A program made the translations under genes and the position numbers. A model generated the notes under the pieces. That model made no database searches and was not told the origin of the DNA. It saw only the letters and a program-made list of their open reading frames with translations. From Pseudomonas fluorescens (lineage in GTDB: Bacteria; Pseudomonadota; Gammaproteobacteria; Pseudomonadales; Pseudomonadaceae), in the NCBI RefSeq assembly GCF_902497775.2, contig NZ_OZ024668.1:1325826-1389825 (forward strand): a stretch of DNA of 64,000 nt, in the 5' to 3' direction. Below are positions 43,766 to 53,417 of this stretch, in pieces. Numbering within the stretch: the first letter of the stretch is position 1; each line of letters starts with the position of its first letter.

Positions 43766-45820
43766 ATGAACATGCCGATTCCTGAAGTAAAGGCGCAGGC
43801 CCCAGAAGCTGCGCGCACCACCTTTGCCGCCCTGTGGCGCCCGGCGCTGGTGCAGGCCTTCGTCAAGCTCGACCCGCGTCAGCTCAAGCGCTCGCCGGTG
43901 ATGCTGGTGGTGGAACTGACCGCGATCTTCACTACCTTGCTGTGCCTGCTGCCCGACAGCCGCGTGCCGACTGGCGTCGCCGTGCAGATCGCCCTGTGGC
44001 TGTGGTTCACCGTGCTGTTTGCCAACTTCGCCGAAGCCCTCGCCGAAGGCCGTGGCAAAGCCCGCGCCGACAGCCTCAAGGCCGGCAGCCAGGGCCTCAG
44101 TGCCCGTCGCCGTACGGCCTCGGGCAGCTTTGAGGTGGTCCCTGCCACCAGCCTGCGCAAGGGCGATGTGGTCAAGGTCTCGGCTGGGGAAATGATCCCC
44201 GGTGACGGCGAGGTGCTCGAAGGCATCGCGGCGGTCAACGAGGCGGCGATTACCGGTGAGTCCGCGCCGGTGATCCGTGAGTCCGGCGGTGATCGCTCGG
44301 CGGTGACCGGCAACACCCGGCTGGTTTCCGACTGGTTGCTGATCAGCATCACCAGCAACCCCGGTGAGTCGACCCTGGACCGCATGATTGCCCTGGTCGA
44401 AGGCGCCAAACGGCAGAAGACACCCAACGAAATCGCCCTGGACATCCTGCTGATCGGCCTGACCCTGATCTTCCTGGTGGTCGTGGTGACCCTGCAGCCA
44501 TTCGCCCATTTTGCCGGTGGCAGCATCCCGTTGGTGTTCCTCGTGGCGCTGCTGGTCACGCTGATTCCGACCACCATCGGCGGCCTGCTGTCGGCCATCG
44601 GCATCGCCGGCATGGACCGCCTGGTGCGCCTCAATGTGATCGCCCGCTCCGGCCGTGCGGTAGAAGCGGCAGGCGACGTGCATGTGCTGATGCTCGACAA
44701 GACCGGCACCATCACCTTCGGCAACCGCCGCTGCAGCGCCCTGCATGCGGCACCGGGCGTCACTGCGCGGGAGCTGGGCGAGGGCGCCTTGCTGGCATCG
44801 CTGGCCGACGATACCGCCGAAGGCAAGTCGATCGTTGAATACCTGCGCCAGTTGCATGACTTCAACGAACCGGCGGCCGACCAGTTCACACCGGTAGCCT
44901 TCAGCGCCGAAACCCGGCTGTCCGGCATCGACTATCAGCAGCGTCGCTACCGCAAGGGCGCGGTGGATTCGGTGCTGGCATTCGTCGCCATGCAGCGCCT
45001 GGAAATGCCGGCGCCACTGGCCCGCGAAGTGGACAAGATCGCCCAGAGCGGCGGCACGCCGTTGCTGGTGTGTGTCGACAAGCGCCTGCTGGGGGTGATT
45101 CACCTCAAGGACGTGGTCAAACCGGGCATCCGCGAGCGCTTTGCCGAACTGCGCAAGCTGGGCATTCGCACGGTGATGGTCACCGGCGACAACCCGCTGA
45201 CCGCTGCCGCGATTGCCGCCGAAGCCGGGGTCGATGACGTGCTCGCCGAAGCCACCCCGGAGAAGAAGCTGGCGCGTATTCGCCAGGAGCAGAACGACGG
45301 CCGCCTGGTGGCGATGTGCGGCGATGGCGCCAACGACGCTCCGGCGCTGGCCCAGGCGGATGTCGGCATGGCCATGAACGACGGCACCCAGGCCGCGCGC
45401 GAGGCGGCCAACATGGTCGACCTGGACAGCGACCCGACCAAGCTGCTGGATGTGGTCCAGGTCGGCAAGGAGCTGCTGGTGACCCGTGGCGCGCTGACTA
45501 CCTTCTCGATTGCCAACGACGTGGCCAAATACTTCGCCATCCTCCCGGCGCTGTTCGCGGCGATCTACCCGCAACTGGGCGTGCTCAACCTGATGCACCT
45601 GAGCAGCCCGCAGAGCGCGATCCTCTCGGCGATTGTCTTCAACGCCCTGATCATCGTCGTGCTGATCCCGCTGGCCCTGCGCGGGGTGCGGGTGCAGGCC
45701 GCCAGCGCTGCCCATCTGCTGCGCCGCAACCTGTTGATCTACGGCCTCGGCGGGCTGATCGTGCCGTTCGCCGGGATCAAGCTGATCGACCTGTTGCTCA
45801 CCGCCCTGAAGCTGGTCTGA
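43766..45820 (+). CDS. kdpB: KdpB, P-type ATPase catalytic subunit
   Basis: 684 residues. Phosphorylated Asp311 in [12 protein letters not shown], the actuator TGES motif ([10 protein letters not shown]), and hinge motif [21 protein letters not shown]. Membrane helices include the P-type PxxIG-like step [12 protein letters not shown]. Drives K+ uptake at low external K+. 10 bp after kdpA. Confidence 0.97.
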   Translation: MNMPIPEVKAQAPEAARTTFAALWRPALVQAFVKLDPRQLKRSPVMLVVELTAIFTTLLCLLPDSRVPTGVAVQIALWLWFTVLFANFAEALAEGRGKARADSLKAGSQGLSARRRTASGSFEVVPATSLRKGDVVKVSAGEMIPGDGEVLEGIAAVNEAAITGESAPVIRESGGDRSAVTGNTRLVSDWLLISITSNPGESTLDRMIALVEGAKRQKTPNEIALDILLIGLTLIFLVVVVTLQPFAHFAGGSIPLVFLVALLVTLIPTTIGGLLSAIGIAGMDRLVRLNVIARSGRAVEAAGDVHVLMLDKTGTITFGNRRCSALHAAPGVTARELGEGALLASLADDTAEGKSIVEYLRQLHDFNEPAADQFTPVAFSAETRLSGIDYQQRRYRKGAVDSVLAFVAMQRLEMPAPLAREVDKIAQSGGTPLLVCVDKRLLGVIHLKDVVKPGIRERFAELRKLGIRTVMVTGDNPLTAAAIAAEAGVDDVLAEATPEKKLARIRQEQNDGRLVAMCGDGANDAPALAQADVGMAMNDGTQAAREAANMVDLDSDPTKLLDVVQVGKELLVTRGALTTFSIANDVAKYFAILPALFAAIYPQLGVLNLMHLSSPQSAILSAIVFNALIIVVLIPLALRGVRVQAASAAHLLRRNLLIYGLGGLIVPFAGIKLIDLLLTALKLV

Positions 45821-45835
45821 ACCAAGGAGATGACC

Positions 45836-46396
45836 ATGACAAGCCATATTCGTCCGGCCCTGAGCCTGATCTTGTTGATGACCCTGATCACGGGCGCGGT
45901 GTACCCGCTGGTGGTCACCGGCATCGCCCAAGTCGCCTTCCCTGGGCAGGCCAATGGCAGCCTGCTGCGCGACGAGCAGGGCCAGGTACGCGGCTCGCAA
46001 CTGATCGCGCAACGTTTCGAGGGCGACGCCTGGTTCCACTCGCGGCCGTCGGCGGGCGACTACGCCACGGTATCGAGCAGCGCCAGCAACCTGGCGCCGA
46101 GCAATCCGGCGCTGGCCGAGCGGGTCAAGAGCAGCGCCGCGCAGTTGTACATCGAAGCACAGGGGCCGGTGCCGCTGGCCTTGCTGACCACCTCCGGCAG
46201 CGGCCTGGACCCGCACCTGTCGCCGGCGGCGGTGGCCTATCAGCTGCCGCGGGTGGCGGCGGCGCGCCAGGTTGCGCCCGAAGCCTTGCAACTCCTGGTC
46301 GAGCAGTCCACCCTGCACCCCTTGATCGGCCCGCCGGTGGTCAATGTACTGGCCCTGAACAGCGCCCTTGAGCGGCTGTCGCCGGCGTCGAAATAA
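45836..46396 (+). CDS. kdpC: KdpC, K+-transporting ATPase subunit C
   Basis: 186 residues with one N-terminal membrane helix ([19 protein letters not shown]) and a periplasmic domain with the family motif [10 protein letters not shown] and [18 protein letters not shown]. The start at 45836 is favoured since AAGGAG ends six bases upstream; ATG 45830 directly abuts it. Confidence 0.95.
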   Translation: MTSHIRPALSLILLMTLITGAVYPLVVTGIAQVAFPGQANGSLLRDEQGQVRGSQLIAQRFEGDAWFHSRPSAGDYATVSSSASNLAPSNPALAERVKSSAAQLYIEAQGPVPLALLTTSGSGLDPHLSPAAVAYQLPRVAAARQVAPEALQLLVEQSTLHPLIGPPVVNVLALNSALERLSPASK

Positions 46397-46405
46397 GGAC
46401 AGGCA

Positions 46406-49066
46406 GTGAGCATGAGCAATTCCGAACGCGCTGATGCGTTGTTGGCCGGGCTGCCGCGCGAAGGGCGCGGTCGGCTCAAGGTATTTCTGGGCGCGGCACC
46501 TGGGGTGGGCAAGACCTACGCCATGCTCCAGGCCGCTCACGCCCAGCTGCGCCAAGGCGTGGCGCTGCTGGCGGCGGTGGTCGAGACCCATGGCCGCGCC
46601 GAAACCGAGGCGCTGCTCGGCGGCTTGCCCCAGCAGCCACTGCTGCGCAGCGAATACCGCGGCATGCTGCTGGAAGAAATGGACCTCGACGGTCTGCTCA
46701 AGGCCCGCCCGCAACTGGTGCTGGTCGACGAACTGGCCCACAGCAACGCTCCCGGCAGCCGCCACGCCAAGCGCTGGCAGGATGTCCAGGAGCTGCTGGC
46801 CGCCGGCATCGACGTCTACACCACGGTCAACGTCCAGCACCTGGAAAGCCTCAATGACCAGGTGCGCGGCATCACTGGTGTGCAGGTGCGCGAAACCCTA
46901 CCGGACTGGGTCCTGCAGGAAGCCTTCGAGCTGGTGCTGATCGACCTGCCGCCGCGCGAACTGCTCGAGCGCTTGCGCGAGGGCAAGGTGTACGTGCCGG
47001 AGCAGGCACGGGCGGCGATCGATGCGTTCTTCACCCAGACCAACCTTACCGCCTTGCGCGAGCTGGCCATGCAGACGGCTGCGGCCCAGGTCGATGCCGA
47101 CCTGGCCCACGGCTACCGCCAGCTTGGCCAGGACGCCCCGACCTTGCGCGGGCGTTTGCTGGTCGGCGTCGATGGCGATGCCCAGGCCGAGCGCCTGGTG
47201 CGGCACGCCAGCCGCGTGGCGCAGCGCCGCCACCTGCCCTGGACCTTGGTGCACGTGGACAACGGCCGGCTGCGTGACGAAGCCGCACGCCAGCGCTTGC
47301 AGGCGGCCCAGCAACTGGCTGAGCGGCTGGGCGGCGAAGTGGTGCTGCTGCGCGCCGGTGAGGTGGCCAGGACCCTGGTCCAGCATGCCCTGGAGCGCCG
47401 CGCCAGCCTGGTGTTGGTTGGCCAGTCACGCGATCGCCTGCGCCGGCGGCTGTTCGGCGCCGGGGTGGCGACGCGTTTGCTGCGAGATGCCCATGGCCTG
47501 GAAATCAACGTGCTTGACCGCGACACCCAGCCCGAGCCGCCGAGCGCGGCGGTGAAAAAGGTCTGGGTCTGGCGTCACTACCTGTTGGCCTTCGCCGCCA
47601 CGGTCCTGGCCACTGGCCTTGCCTGGGCGGTGGCCAGCGTGCTGGCCTTGCCGAACATCTCCCTGGTGTTCCTTGCTGCGGTGCTGCTGGTGGCGGTGCG
47701 CAGCAGCCTGGGCCCGGCATTGGCCTGCGCGGTGATGTCGTTCCTGGCCTATGACTTTCTGTTCATTCCGCCGAATTTCTCCTTCAGCATCCAGCGTGAA
47801 GAAGACGTCCTGACCTCGCTGTTCTTCCTGTTGATGGCGGCGCTCACCGGCAACCTCGCTGCACGTCAGCGCCGACAGTTGCAAGCCCTGCGCGAAACCC
47901 AGGAGCAGACCAGCCAACTGCTCGACCTGTCGCGCAAGCTCACCGCCGCTACCGACCGCCAGGCCGTGTTCACCGCCGCTGGCCAGCACCTGGATGGCTG
48001 GCAGGACTTGCAGGTGTGCCTGCTGGAGCGCGACGCCGAAGGCCGCCTGCAGGTGGCCAGCGGCGGCAGCCTGCAGTTCAGCGACAACGAACGCGCCGCC
48101 GCCGACTGGGCCTGGCAGCACGACCAGGCGGCGGGCCTGGGCAGCGACACCTTGCCCAACGGGCGCTGGTGGTGGTGGCCGCTGTCGGTGGACGATGCAC
48201 GCCTGGCGTTGCTCGGGGTGCGCCCGCACAAGGGCGAGCAACTCACGGCCCAGCATCGGCGCCTGCTCAAGGCCCTGAGCCAGCCGCTGGCCCAGGCCCT
48301 GGCCCGGGCGCGGTTGGCCGAGCAGCTCGAATCGGCGCGTTTGCATGGCGAAACCGAGCAACTGCGCAGCGCCTTGCTGGCCTCGGTGTCCCACGACCTG
48401 CGCACGCCGCTGACCGCCATGCGCGGTAGCATCGACAGCCTGCTGGCCCTGGGCGAGGCGATCCCCAAGGCCGATCGCCAGGAGTTGCTCGAAGGCACCC
48501 GTAACGAAGCCGAGCGCCTGGACCGCTATATCCAGAATCTGCTCGACATGACCCGCCTGGGCCATGGCGGCTTGAAGCTGGCGCGCGACTGGGTGGCGCC
48601 CACCGACATCGTCGGCAGTTCCCTGAATCGCTTGCGGGTGGTGCTGGCGCCGTTGCAGCTGCGCACCGAGGTACCCGCCGACTTGCCGTTATTATTCGTG
48701 CATGCCGCCTTGATCGAGCAAGCGCTGATCAATGTGCTGGAAAACGCTGCGCGATTTTCTCCGCCGGCGGGCCGGCTGGACCTGCAGGTCAGGGTTGAAG
48801 GCGAGTTGCTGTGTTTTGCCGTCAGCGATGAAGGGCCGGGGATTCCCGAGGCCGACCGCGAGCGTATTTTCGACATGTTCTACACCGCCGCTCGTGGTGA
48901 TCGGGGCGGGCAGGGCACGGGGCTGGGCCTGGCGATCTGCCAGGGCATGATCGGCGCCCACGGCGGGCACATCCGCGTGGCCGACGGTATCGATGGCAAG
49001 GGCACCTGCATCACTCTATGCTTGCCGCTGCCGACCCAACCCGAGCCTGAAAGCGAAGCCCCATGA
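46406..49066 (+). CDS. kdpD: KdpD, potassium/turgor sensor histidine kinase
   Basis: 886 residues. The N-terminal KdpD domain has Walker A GAAPGVGKT (about 28-36) and Walker B-like LVLVDELAHSNAPGSRH; a USP-like domain covers about 250-370; four membrane helices about 390-490; then GAF and kinase core with phosphorylated His663 (ASVSHDLRTPLTAMRG) and ATP lid GQGTGLGLAICQGMI. GTG 46406 is six bases past AGGA; ATG 46412 is an alternative. Overlaps kdpE by 4 bp. Confidence 0.95.
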   Translation: MSMSNSERADALLAGLPREGRGRLKVFLGAAPGVGKTYAMLQAAHAQLRQGVALLAAVVETHGRAETEALLGGLPQQPLLRSEYRGMLLEEMDLDGLLKARPQLVLVDELAHSNAPGSRHAKRWQDVQELLAAGIDVYTTVNVQHLESLNDQVRGITGVQVRETLPDWVLQEAFELVLIDLPPRELLERLREGKVYVPEQARAAIDAFFTQTNLTALRELAMQTAAAQVDADLAHGYRQLGQDAPTLRGRLLVGVDGDAQAERLVRHASRVAQRRHLPWTLVHVDNGRLRDEAARQRLQAAQQLAERLGGEVVLLRAGEVARTLVQHALERRASLVLVGQSRDRLRRRLFGAGVATRLLRDAHGLEINVLDRDTQPEPPSAAVKKVWVWRHYLLAFAATVLATGLAWAVASVLALPNISLVFLAAVLLVAVRSSLGPALACAVMSFLAYDFLFIPPNFSFSIQREEDVLTSLFFLLMAALTGNLAARQRRQLQALRETQEQTSQLLDLSRKLTAATDRQAVFTAAGQHLDGWQDLQVCLLERDAEGRLQVASGGSLQFSDNERAAADWAWQHDQAAGLGSDTLPNGRWWWWPLSVDDARLALLGVRPHKGEQLTAQHRRLLKALSQPLAQALARARLAEQLESARLHGETEQLRSALLASVSHDLRTPLTAMRGSIDSLLALGEAIPKADRQELLEGTRNEAERLDRYIQNLLDMTRLGHGGLKLARDWVAPTDIVGSSLNRLRVVLAPLQLRTEVPADLPLLFVHAALIEQALINVLENAARFSPPAGRLDLQVRVEGELLCFAVSDEGPGIPEADRERIFDMFYTAARGDRGGQGTGLGLAICQGMIGAHGGHIRVADGIDGKGTCITLCLPLPTQPEPESEAP

Positions 49067-49755
49067 GCCAGAGCGCGACCCTGCTGGTCATCGATGACGA
49101 ACCGCAAATCCGCAAGTTCCTGCGTATCAGCCTGAGCTCTCAGGGCTACAAGGTGGTCGAGGCCGGCAGCGGCGCCGAAGGCTTGACCCAGGCGGCACTG
49201 GCACGCCCCGACCTGGTGGTGCTTGATCTGGGCCTGCCGGACATGGACGGCCAGCAGGTGCTGCGTGAGCTGCGCGAGTGGAGTGCGGTGCCGGTGCTGG
49301 TGCTGTCGGTGCGGGCCAGCGAAATCCAGAAGGTCGAGGCGCTGGACAACGGCGCCAACGACTACGTGACCAAGCCTTTCGGCATTCAGGAGTTTCTGGC
49401 CCGGGTGCGCGCCTTGCTGCGTCAGGCGCCGCAGCCTTCAGCCACCGTCTCGGCGCTGAGCTTTGGGCCCTTGACCGTTGACCTGGCGTTTCGCAAGGTG
49501 ACCCTGGACGGTATCGAAGTGGCGCTGACCCGCAAGGAGTATGCGCTGTTGGCACAGCTTGCCAGCCATCCGGGGCGGGTGATTACCCAGCAGCAATTGC
49601 TCAAGGATATCTGGGGGCCGACCCATGTCGATGACAGCCATTACCTGCGTATTGTCGTGGCGCATGTGCGGCAGAAGCTCGGTGATGATCCGACGGCGCC
49701 GCGGTTTATCGTGACTGAGCCCGGGGTGGGGTACAGGCTGATCGGACCGGAGTAG
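49063..49755 (+). CDS. kdpE: KdpE, response regulator of the kdp operon
   Basis: 230-residue OmpR-type regulator with Asp11/Asp12 and phospho-acceptor Asp55 (LVVLDLGLPD), conserved Lys in NDYVTKPF, and a winged helix ending FIVTEPGVGYRLIGPE. It activates kdpFABC under K+ limitation. The start codon overlaps the kdpD stop (ATGA), so the operon kdpFABCDE is tightly coupled. A REP pair follows the stop. Confidence 0.95.
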   Translation: MSQSATLLVIDDEPQIRKFLRISLSSQGYKVVEAGSGAEGLTQAALARPDLVVLDLGLPDMDGQQVLRELREWSAVPVLVLSVRASEIQKVEALDNGANDYVTKPFGIQEFLARVRALLRQAPQPSATVSALSFGPLTVDLAFRKVTLDGIEVALTRKEYALLAQLASHPGRVITQQQLLKDIWGPTHVDDSHYLRIVVAHVRQKLGDDPTAPRFIVTEPGVGYRLIGPE

Positions 49756-49768
49756 AGCCAAGGGCCCT

Positions 49769-49823
49769 ATCGCGGGGCAAGCCCGCTCCCACAGCAAGAG
49801 TAGGAGCGGGCTTGCCCCGCGAT
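49769..49823. repeat. REP palindrome pair
   Basis: Inverted REP units (49769-49793 and 49801-49823) with the sequence ATCGCGGGGCAAGCCCGCTC and its complement, between the convergent kdpE and patatin genes. Confidence 0.9.
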
Positions 49824-49834
49824 GCTTTTAGCCA

Positions 49835-50875
49835 TCAACGCCGCTCTGCCTCATAGTTATCCATCGTATCGCGCGCAATCTCGCGCCCCAGGGCGATCAG
49901 TTCCGGCGCCTTGTAGAACTCGAAGAACCGGCACACCCGCTTGGGCACGTTGATCAGTACATCCGGCGGATAACCGGCAATCTTGTACTGCGCCAGCGAC
50001 GTCTGCATTACCTCGAAACTCTGGTTGATCAGATCCAGCAGCGACGCCGGCCCGACGTTGTCGATGATGAACGAGCCGGTCGCCGATTTCGGCGCGCCGT
50101 CGCTTTCTGGCGCCGCGGCCGGCTGCTGGGCTTCGGGGGCGGCGGCATCGCTCAGCCAGGGGTTGGGAATCTGCGCCGCCTCAGGTTGCAGCCCTTGCTC
50201 GATGCGCATCAATTGCTCGGCTGGTTTGCGGCGGAACGGCAAGTGCGAGCCCAGGGAGTTGATCAGGTTGTCAAAACGCAGCTTGAATGCCGCCGGGCGT
50301 TCGATCACCGGCAACTGGTACTGCTTCTGGTTGGTCGAGTTGAGGTTGACGGCAATGATCAGGTCGCAGTGGCTCGATACTACCGGGATGATCGGCAAGG
50401 GGTTGAGGATGCCGCCGTCGACCAGCATGCGGTTGCCTTGCACCACCGGCGTGAACAGGCTGGGAATTGCTGCCGAGGCGCGCATGGCCTGGTGCAGGCA
50501 ACCCTCCTGAAACCAGATTTCCTGCTGGTTGGTGAGGTCGGTAGCCACTGCTGTGTAGGGAATGCGCAGGTCTTCGATGTTGATCTCGCCGACAATCTTG
50601 CGGATCTGGCCGAAGACTTTTTCTCCGCGAATTGCCCCCAGGCGAAAACTCACGTCCACCAGGCGCAGGACGTCGAGGTAGTCCAGGCTCTCGATCCAGT
50701 TGCGGTACTCATCGAGCTTGCCGGCGGCATAGATACCGCCAATCACCGCGCCCATGGAACACCCGGCAATACAGGCGATGTCATAGCCCCGGCGCTCGAT
50801 TTCCTCGATCACACCGATGTGTGCGTAGCCCCGGGCCCCGCCTGAGCCCAGAACCAGTGCGACGCGTTTTTTCAT
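49835..50875 (-). CDS. Patatin-like phospholipase (RssA-like)
   Basis: 346 residues. Oxyanion loop GSGGARGYAHIG (10-21), nucleophile Ser40 in GCSMG, catalytic Asp153 in DGG. C-terminal extension (about 225-346) with a Pro/Ala-rich linker (AAAPEAQQPAAAPES) is beyond the E. coli RssA length of about 300. No signal peptide. The start at 50875 (MKKRVALVLG) is chosen over an in-frame ATG nine codons upstream. Confidence 0.88.
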   Translation of the reverse strand: MKKRVALVLGSGGARGYAHIGVIEEIERRGYDIACIAGCSMGAVIGGIYAAGKLDEYRNWIESLDYLDVLRLVDVSFRLGAIRGEKVFGQIRKIVGEINIEDLRIPYTAVATDLTNQQEIWFQEGCLHQAMRASAAIPSLFTPVVQGNRMLVDGGILNPLPIIPVVSSHCDLIIAVNLNSTNQKQYQLPVIERPAAFKLRFDNLINSLGSHLPFRRKPAEQLMRIEQGLQPEAAQIPNPWLSDAAAPEAQQPAAAPESDGAPKSATGSFIIDNVGPASLLDLINQSFEVMQTSLAQYKIAGYPPDVLINVPKRVCRFFEFYKAPELIALGREIARDTMDNYEAERR

Positions 50876-51034
50876 GATGCTTCCCCGGTGTTCTGCTTCC
50901 ATGGTCTAACAATGCGCCCAATTGTGTCTGTGCTTCAATCGTCGTTGGCGCTGCGCTACGCTGAACAAGGGCACTTTTCTCACTGTTTGCCGTCGAAGTC
51001 GCCACCCTGAACTTTTTCTTTTGAGGTATTGCCG

Positions 51035-51313
51035 ATGAAAGCCTGGATTTGCCTGCCCCTGATTGCTCTGGTTCTGACCGGTTGCGCTGGCAAAACGGCC
51101 TACCGCGACAGCTGTGCCAATCAGCTGGACTCGGCCTGGAAGGAGCTCGACCTGGCCAAGGCCGAAGGCTTCGCCGGTACCGTCAGTTACTCCAAGGCGC
51201 TGTCGCTGTTGACCGGAGCCAAGACCCAGCAGCAGTTCGAAGCGTTCGAGGGCTGCAGCAAGAAAGCCGAGAAGGCCCGCTTCTACATTCGTGAATCCCG
51301 CGCCGGGCGCTGA
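51035..51313 (+). CDS. Small predicted lipoprotein
   Basis: 92 residues; signal peptide with lipobox LTGC (Cys17), then a short helical mature part with two further Cys (DSCANQL; EGCSKK) that could form a disulfide. Unknown function. Start at 51035 follows TTTGAGG. A CHAD-domain gene follows 15 bp later on the same strand. Confidence 0.82.
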   Translation: MKAWICLPLIALVLTGCAGKTAYRDSCANQLDSAWKELDLAKAEGFAGTVSYSKALSLLTGAKTQQQFEAFEGCSKKAEKARFYIRESRAGR

Positions 51314-51328
51314 TTACAGGAGTAGACC

Positions 51329-52099
51329 ATGTCGTCGGCCATGCTCGACCACGTCATTGCTCAGGTATTGAGCCTGCAGGTGCGCTTGTTGGCGTGTCAG
51401 GCGCGCCTGGCTGCCGATACCGATGGGGAGGCGCTGCACGACCTGCGTATCGGCGTGCGGCGCTTGCGCAGCCTGCTGCGCCCGCTACGTGACCTGCCCG
51501 GAGTCGAGCAGCTGGAAGCGGCTGCCCAGGCGCTGGGTGCCCTGACCACGCCAATGCGCGACCGTGAAGTGCTGGCCGCGCAGTTGCTTGCGCGTCAGCA
51601 ACGGGCGGCCGCCCAGTGGCGTCTGGCGCACAGGGCCCAGACCTTCGCCAGTGTCGCTGGCAGCCCCGAGCTGGCGCGCCTGCTGGCGATCATCGATGCC
51701 TTCCCGGTGTTTCTGCGCGCGGCGCAGCGTGAAGGGCTGGTCCGCCGTCTGCATCAGCGCATCGACAAGCGTCTGCAAAAACAGTGGAAGCAACTGCGCC
51801 AGGCTCTCGACGATCCTGCTCACGACCGCCATCGCTTGCGTCTGCTGATCAAGCGGGTGCGTTATGCGGCCGATGCTTATCCGCAGTTGCAACATTCCAA
51901 TCCACGCCTGCAAAAAGCCCTCAAGCGCGCCCAGGGCGACCTGGGTACCTGGCACGACCTGCTGCAATGGCTACTGCAAGCCGAGCAACAATCAGACCTG
52001 GCCCCCTGTGTCAGCCATTGGCAAACACAGCTGGCCAAGGCCGAACAATGCGCCGATGCCACGCTTGATCGCTTGCAGGCGCAGCTTGCGCAGCGATAA
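51329..52099 (+). CDS. CHAD-domain protein
   Basis: 256 residues, all helical. Conserved His and Arg/Lys residues of the CHAD signature appear in LHDLRIGVRRLRSLLRPL (about 35-52) and HRLRLLIKRVRYAADAY (about 171-187). CHAD domains bind polyphosphate. No CYTH domain is fused. CAGGAG lies seven bases before the ATG. Confidence 0.88.
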   Translation: MSSAMLDHVIAQVLSLQVRLLACQARLAADTDGEALHDLRIGVRRLRSLLRPLRDLPGVEQLEAAAQALGALTTPMRDREVLAAQLLARQQRAAAQWRLAHRAQTFASVAGSPELARLLAIIDAFPVFLRAAQREGLVRRLHQRIDKRLQKQWKQLRQALDDPAHDRHRLRLLIKRVRYAADAYPQLQHSNPRLQKALKRAQGDLGTWHDLLQWLLQAEQQSDLAPCVSHWQTQLAKAEQCADATLDRLQAQLAQR

Positions 52100-52181
52100 C
52101 CCGCTGAAATGGCCGAAATGCGTGCTGTAGACCGCTTGCTGGCTGGTTAAGATCAGTTTTTTACAGATCGCTGAGGTTGGC

Positions 52182-52982
52182 ATGAACTTCTCACAATTGC
52201 TCACGGCGGTCCGCCAGCATCCCCAGGCGGTTACCATTGACTCCAGCTGGGCCCAGGGCCGTGCCTGTTTTGGCGGGCTGATGGCCGCCCTGGTGTACGA
52301 GGCCATGCTGGCCAAGACTTCACCGGGGCGTCCGGTGCGCTCCCTGGCAATCACCTTTGTCGGCCCGGCCGAGCCCGACGTGCCGATCAGCTTCGAGGTC
52401 GAGCTGTTGCGCGAGGGCAAGGCGGTCAGTTCCCTGCTGGGTCGGGCGACCCAGAACGGTCAAGTGGTGACCCTGGTGCAGGGCAGCTTCGGCGCCGGGC
52501 GCGATTCGGTTGTCGATGTTCCAGCCTTGCCTGCAGTCGAAATGAAAAGCCTGCAGGAGGCTGCGCCCGAACTGCCGTACATCAAGGGGGTAACCCCGGA
52601 GTTCATGCGCCACCTGGCCATGCGCTGGACGGTGGGCGGCTTGCCGTTCAGCAACACGCCATCGCGCAGCATGGGCGGTTGGGTGCGCCTGCGTGGCGAC
52701 GTCAAGGATGAGCCAGTCAGCGAAGCGCACCTGCTGGCGCTGGTCGATGCCTGGCCACCGATCCTCATGCCCCACCTGAGCAAGCCGGCGCCGGGCAGCA
52801 CCCTGACCTGGACCATTGAGTTCGTGCAGCCGGTGCCGAGCCTGAGCACCCTGGACTGGTGCCAGTACTGTGCCCATATCGACCACGCTCGCGACGGTTA
52901 CGGGCATGCCTCGGCGGCATTGTGGACAGCCTCTGGCGAGTTGCTGGCGATCAGTCGTCAAACCGTGACGGTATTCGCTTAA
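52182..52982 (+). CDS. TesB-like acyl-CoA thioesterase (double hotdog)
   Basis: 266 residues forming two hotdog folds; N-terminal half with WAQGRACFGGLMAALVYEAM, C-terminal half with MGGWVRLR and HIDHARDGYGHASAALWTASGELLAISRQTV. Acyl-CoA hydrolase of broad or unknown specificity. The start has GAGG eight bases upstream. Overlaps the converging downstream gene at its 3' end by 4 bp. Confidence 0.84.
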   Translation: MNFSQLLTAVRQHPQAVTIDSSWAQGRACFGGLMAALVYEAMLAKTSPGRPVRSLAITFVGPAEPDVPISFEVELLREGKAVSSLLGRATQNGQVVTLVQGSFGAGRDSVVDVPALPAVEMKSLQEAAPELPYIKGVTPEFMRHLAMRWTVGGLPFSNTPSRSMGGWVRLRGDVKDEPVSEAHLLALVDAWPPILMPHLSKPAPGSTLTWTIEFVQPVPSLSTLDWCQYCAHIDHARDGYGHASAALWTASGELLAISRQTVTVFA

Positions 52983-53341
52983 CGGCGATGGCGCTGGCGC
53001 CAGGCACGCCACCAGGCACCGCTGAGCACAAAGCGCGGGAAGGTGATGAACTGCTCGACCAGCAAGCGACCAATGGCGTCCTTGCGGTTGGCGAACGGTT
53101 CCGGTTGTTCGGCTTCCAGGCGGTGCCCCTGGCGCTGCAGGCCGAGCCCGGCGACCAGGGCGATGATGCCCACCGCCAGTTGCCCCAGGTCCAGCGAGAA
53201 CAGCCCGGAAAGCACCAGCAGCACGCCGAGGATGAACAACGGCACAGCGATCAGGTGCAACACCAGGTTGGTCGGGTTGCGGTGGTTGTGGTGGTAGCCA
53301 CGCCATTGCCAGGCGGGCAGGTTGGGCAGACGTTTGCTCAT
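52979..53341 (-). CDS. Mpo1-like/DUF962 membrane protein
   Basis: 120 residues, two or three membrane segments. The family start HHNHRNPTNLVLHLIAVPLFI is present, as is EAEQPEPFANRKDAIGRLLVEQFITFPRFVL. Yeast Mpo1 is a fatty-acid dioxygenase using conserved His; the N-terminal His cluster here is compatible. Start at 53341 (MSKRLPNLPAWQW). Confidence 0.78.
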   Translation of the reverse strand: MSKRLPNLPAWQWRGYHHNHRNPTNLVLHLIAVPLFILGVLLVLSGLFSLDLGQLAVGIIALVAGLGLQRQGHRLEAEQPEPFANRKDAIGRLLVEQFITFPRFVLSGAWWRAWRQRHRR

Positions 53342-53417
53342 GGAGATTTTCCTCAGGGGCTTGCCTGAAGAATAGTGCGGCCCCGGTGAAGGGGCCAATC
53401 GATGGCGGCTATGACGC

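Noticed and set aside
43655..46840. 1061-codon open frame antisense to kdpA-kdpD
   Set aside because: Lies wholly over the kdp operon; composition is that of an antisense shadow with no recognisable motif.
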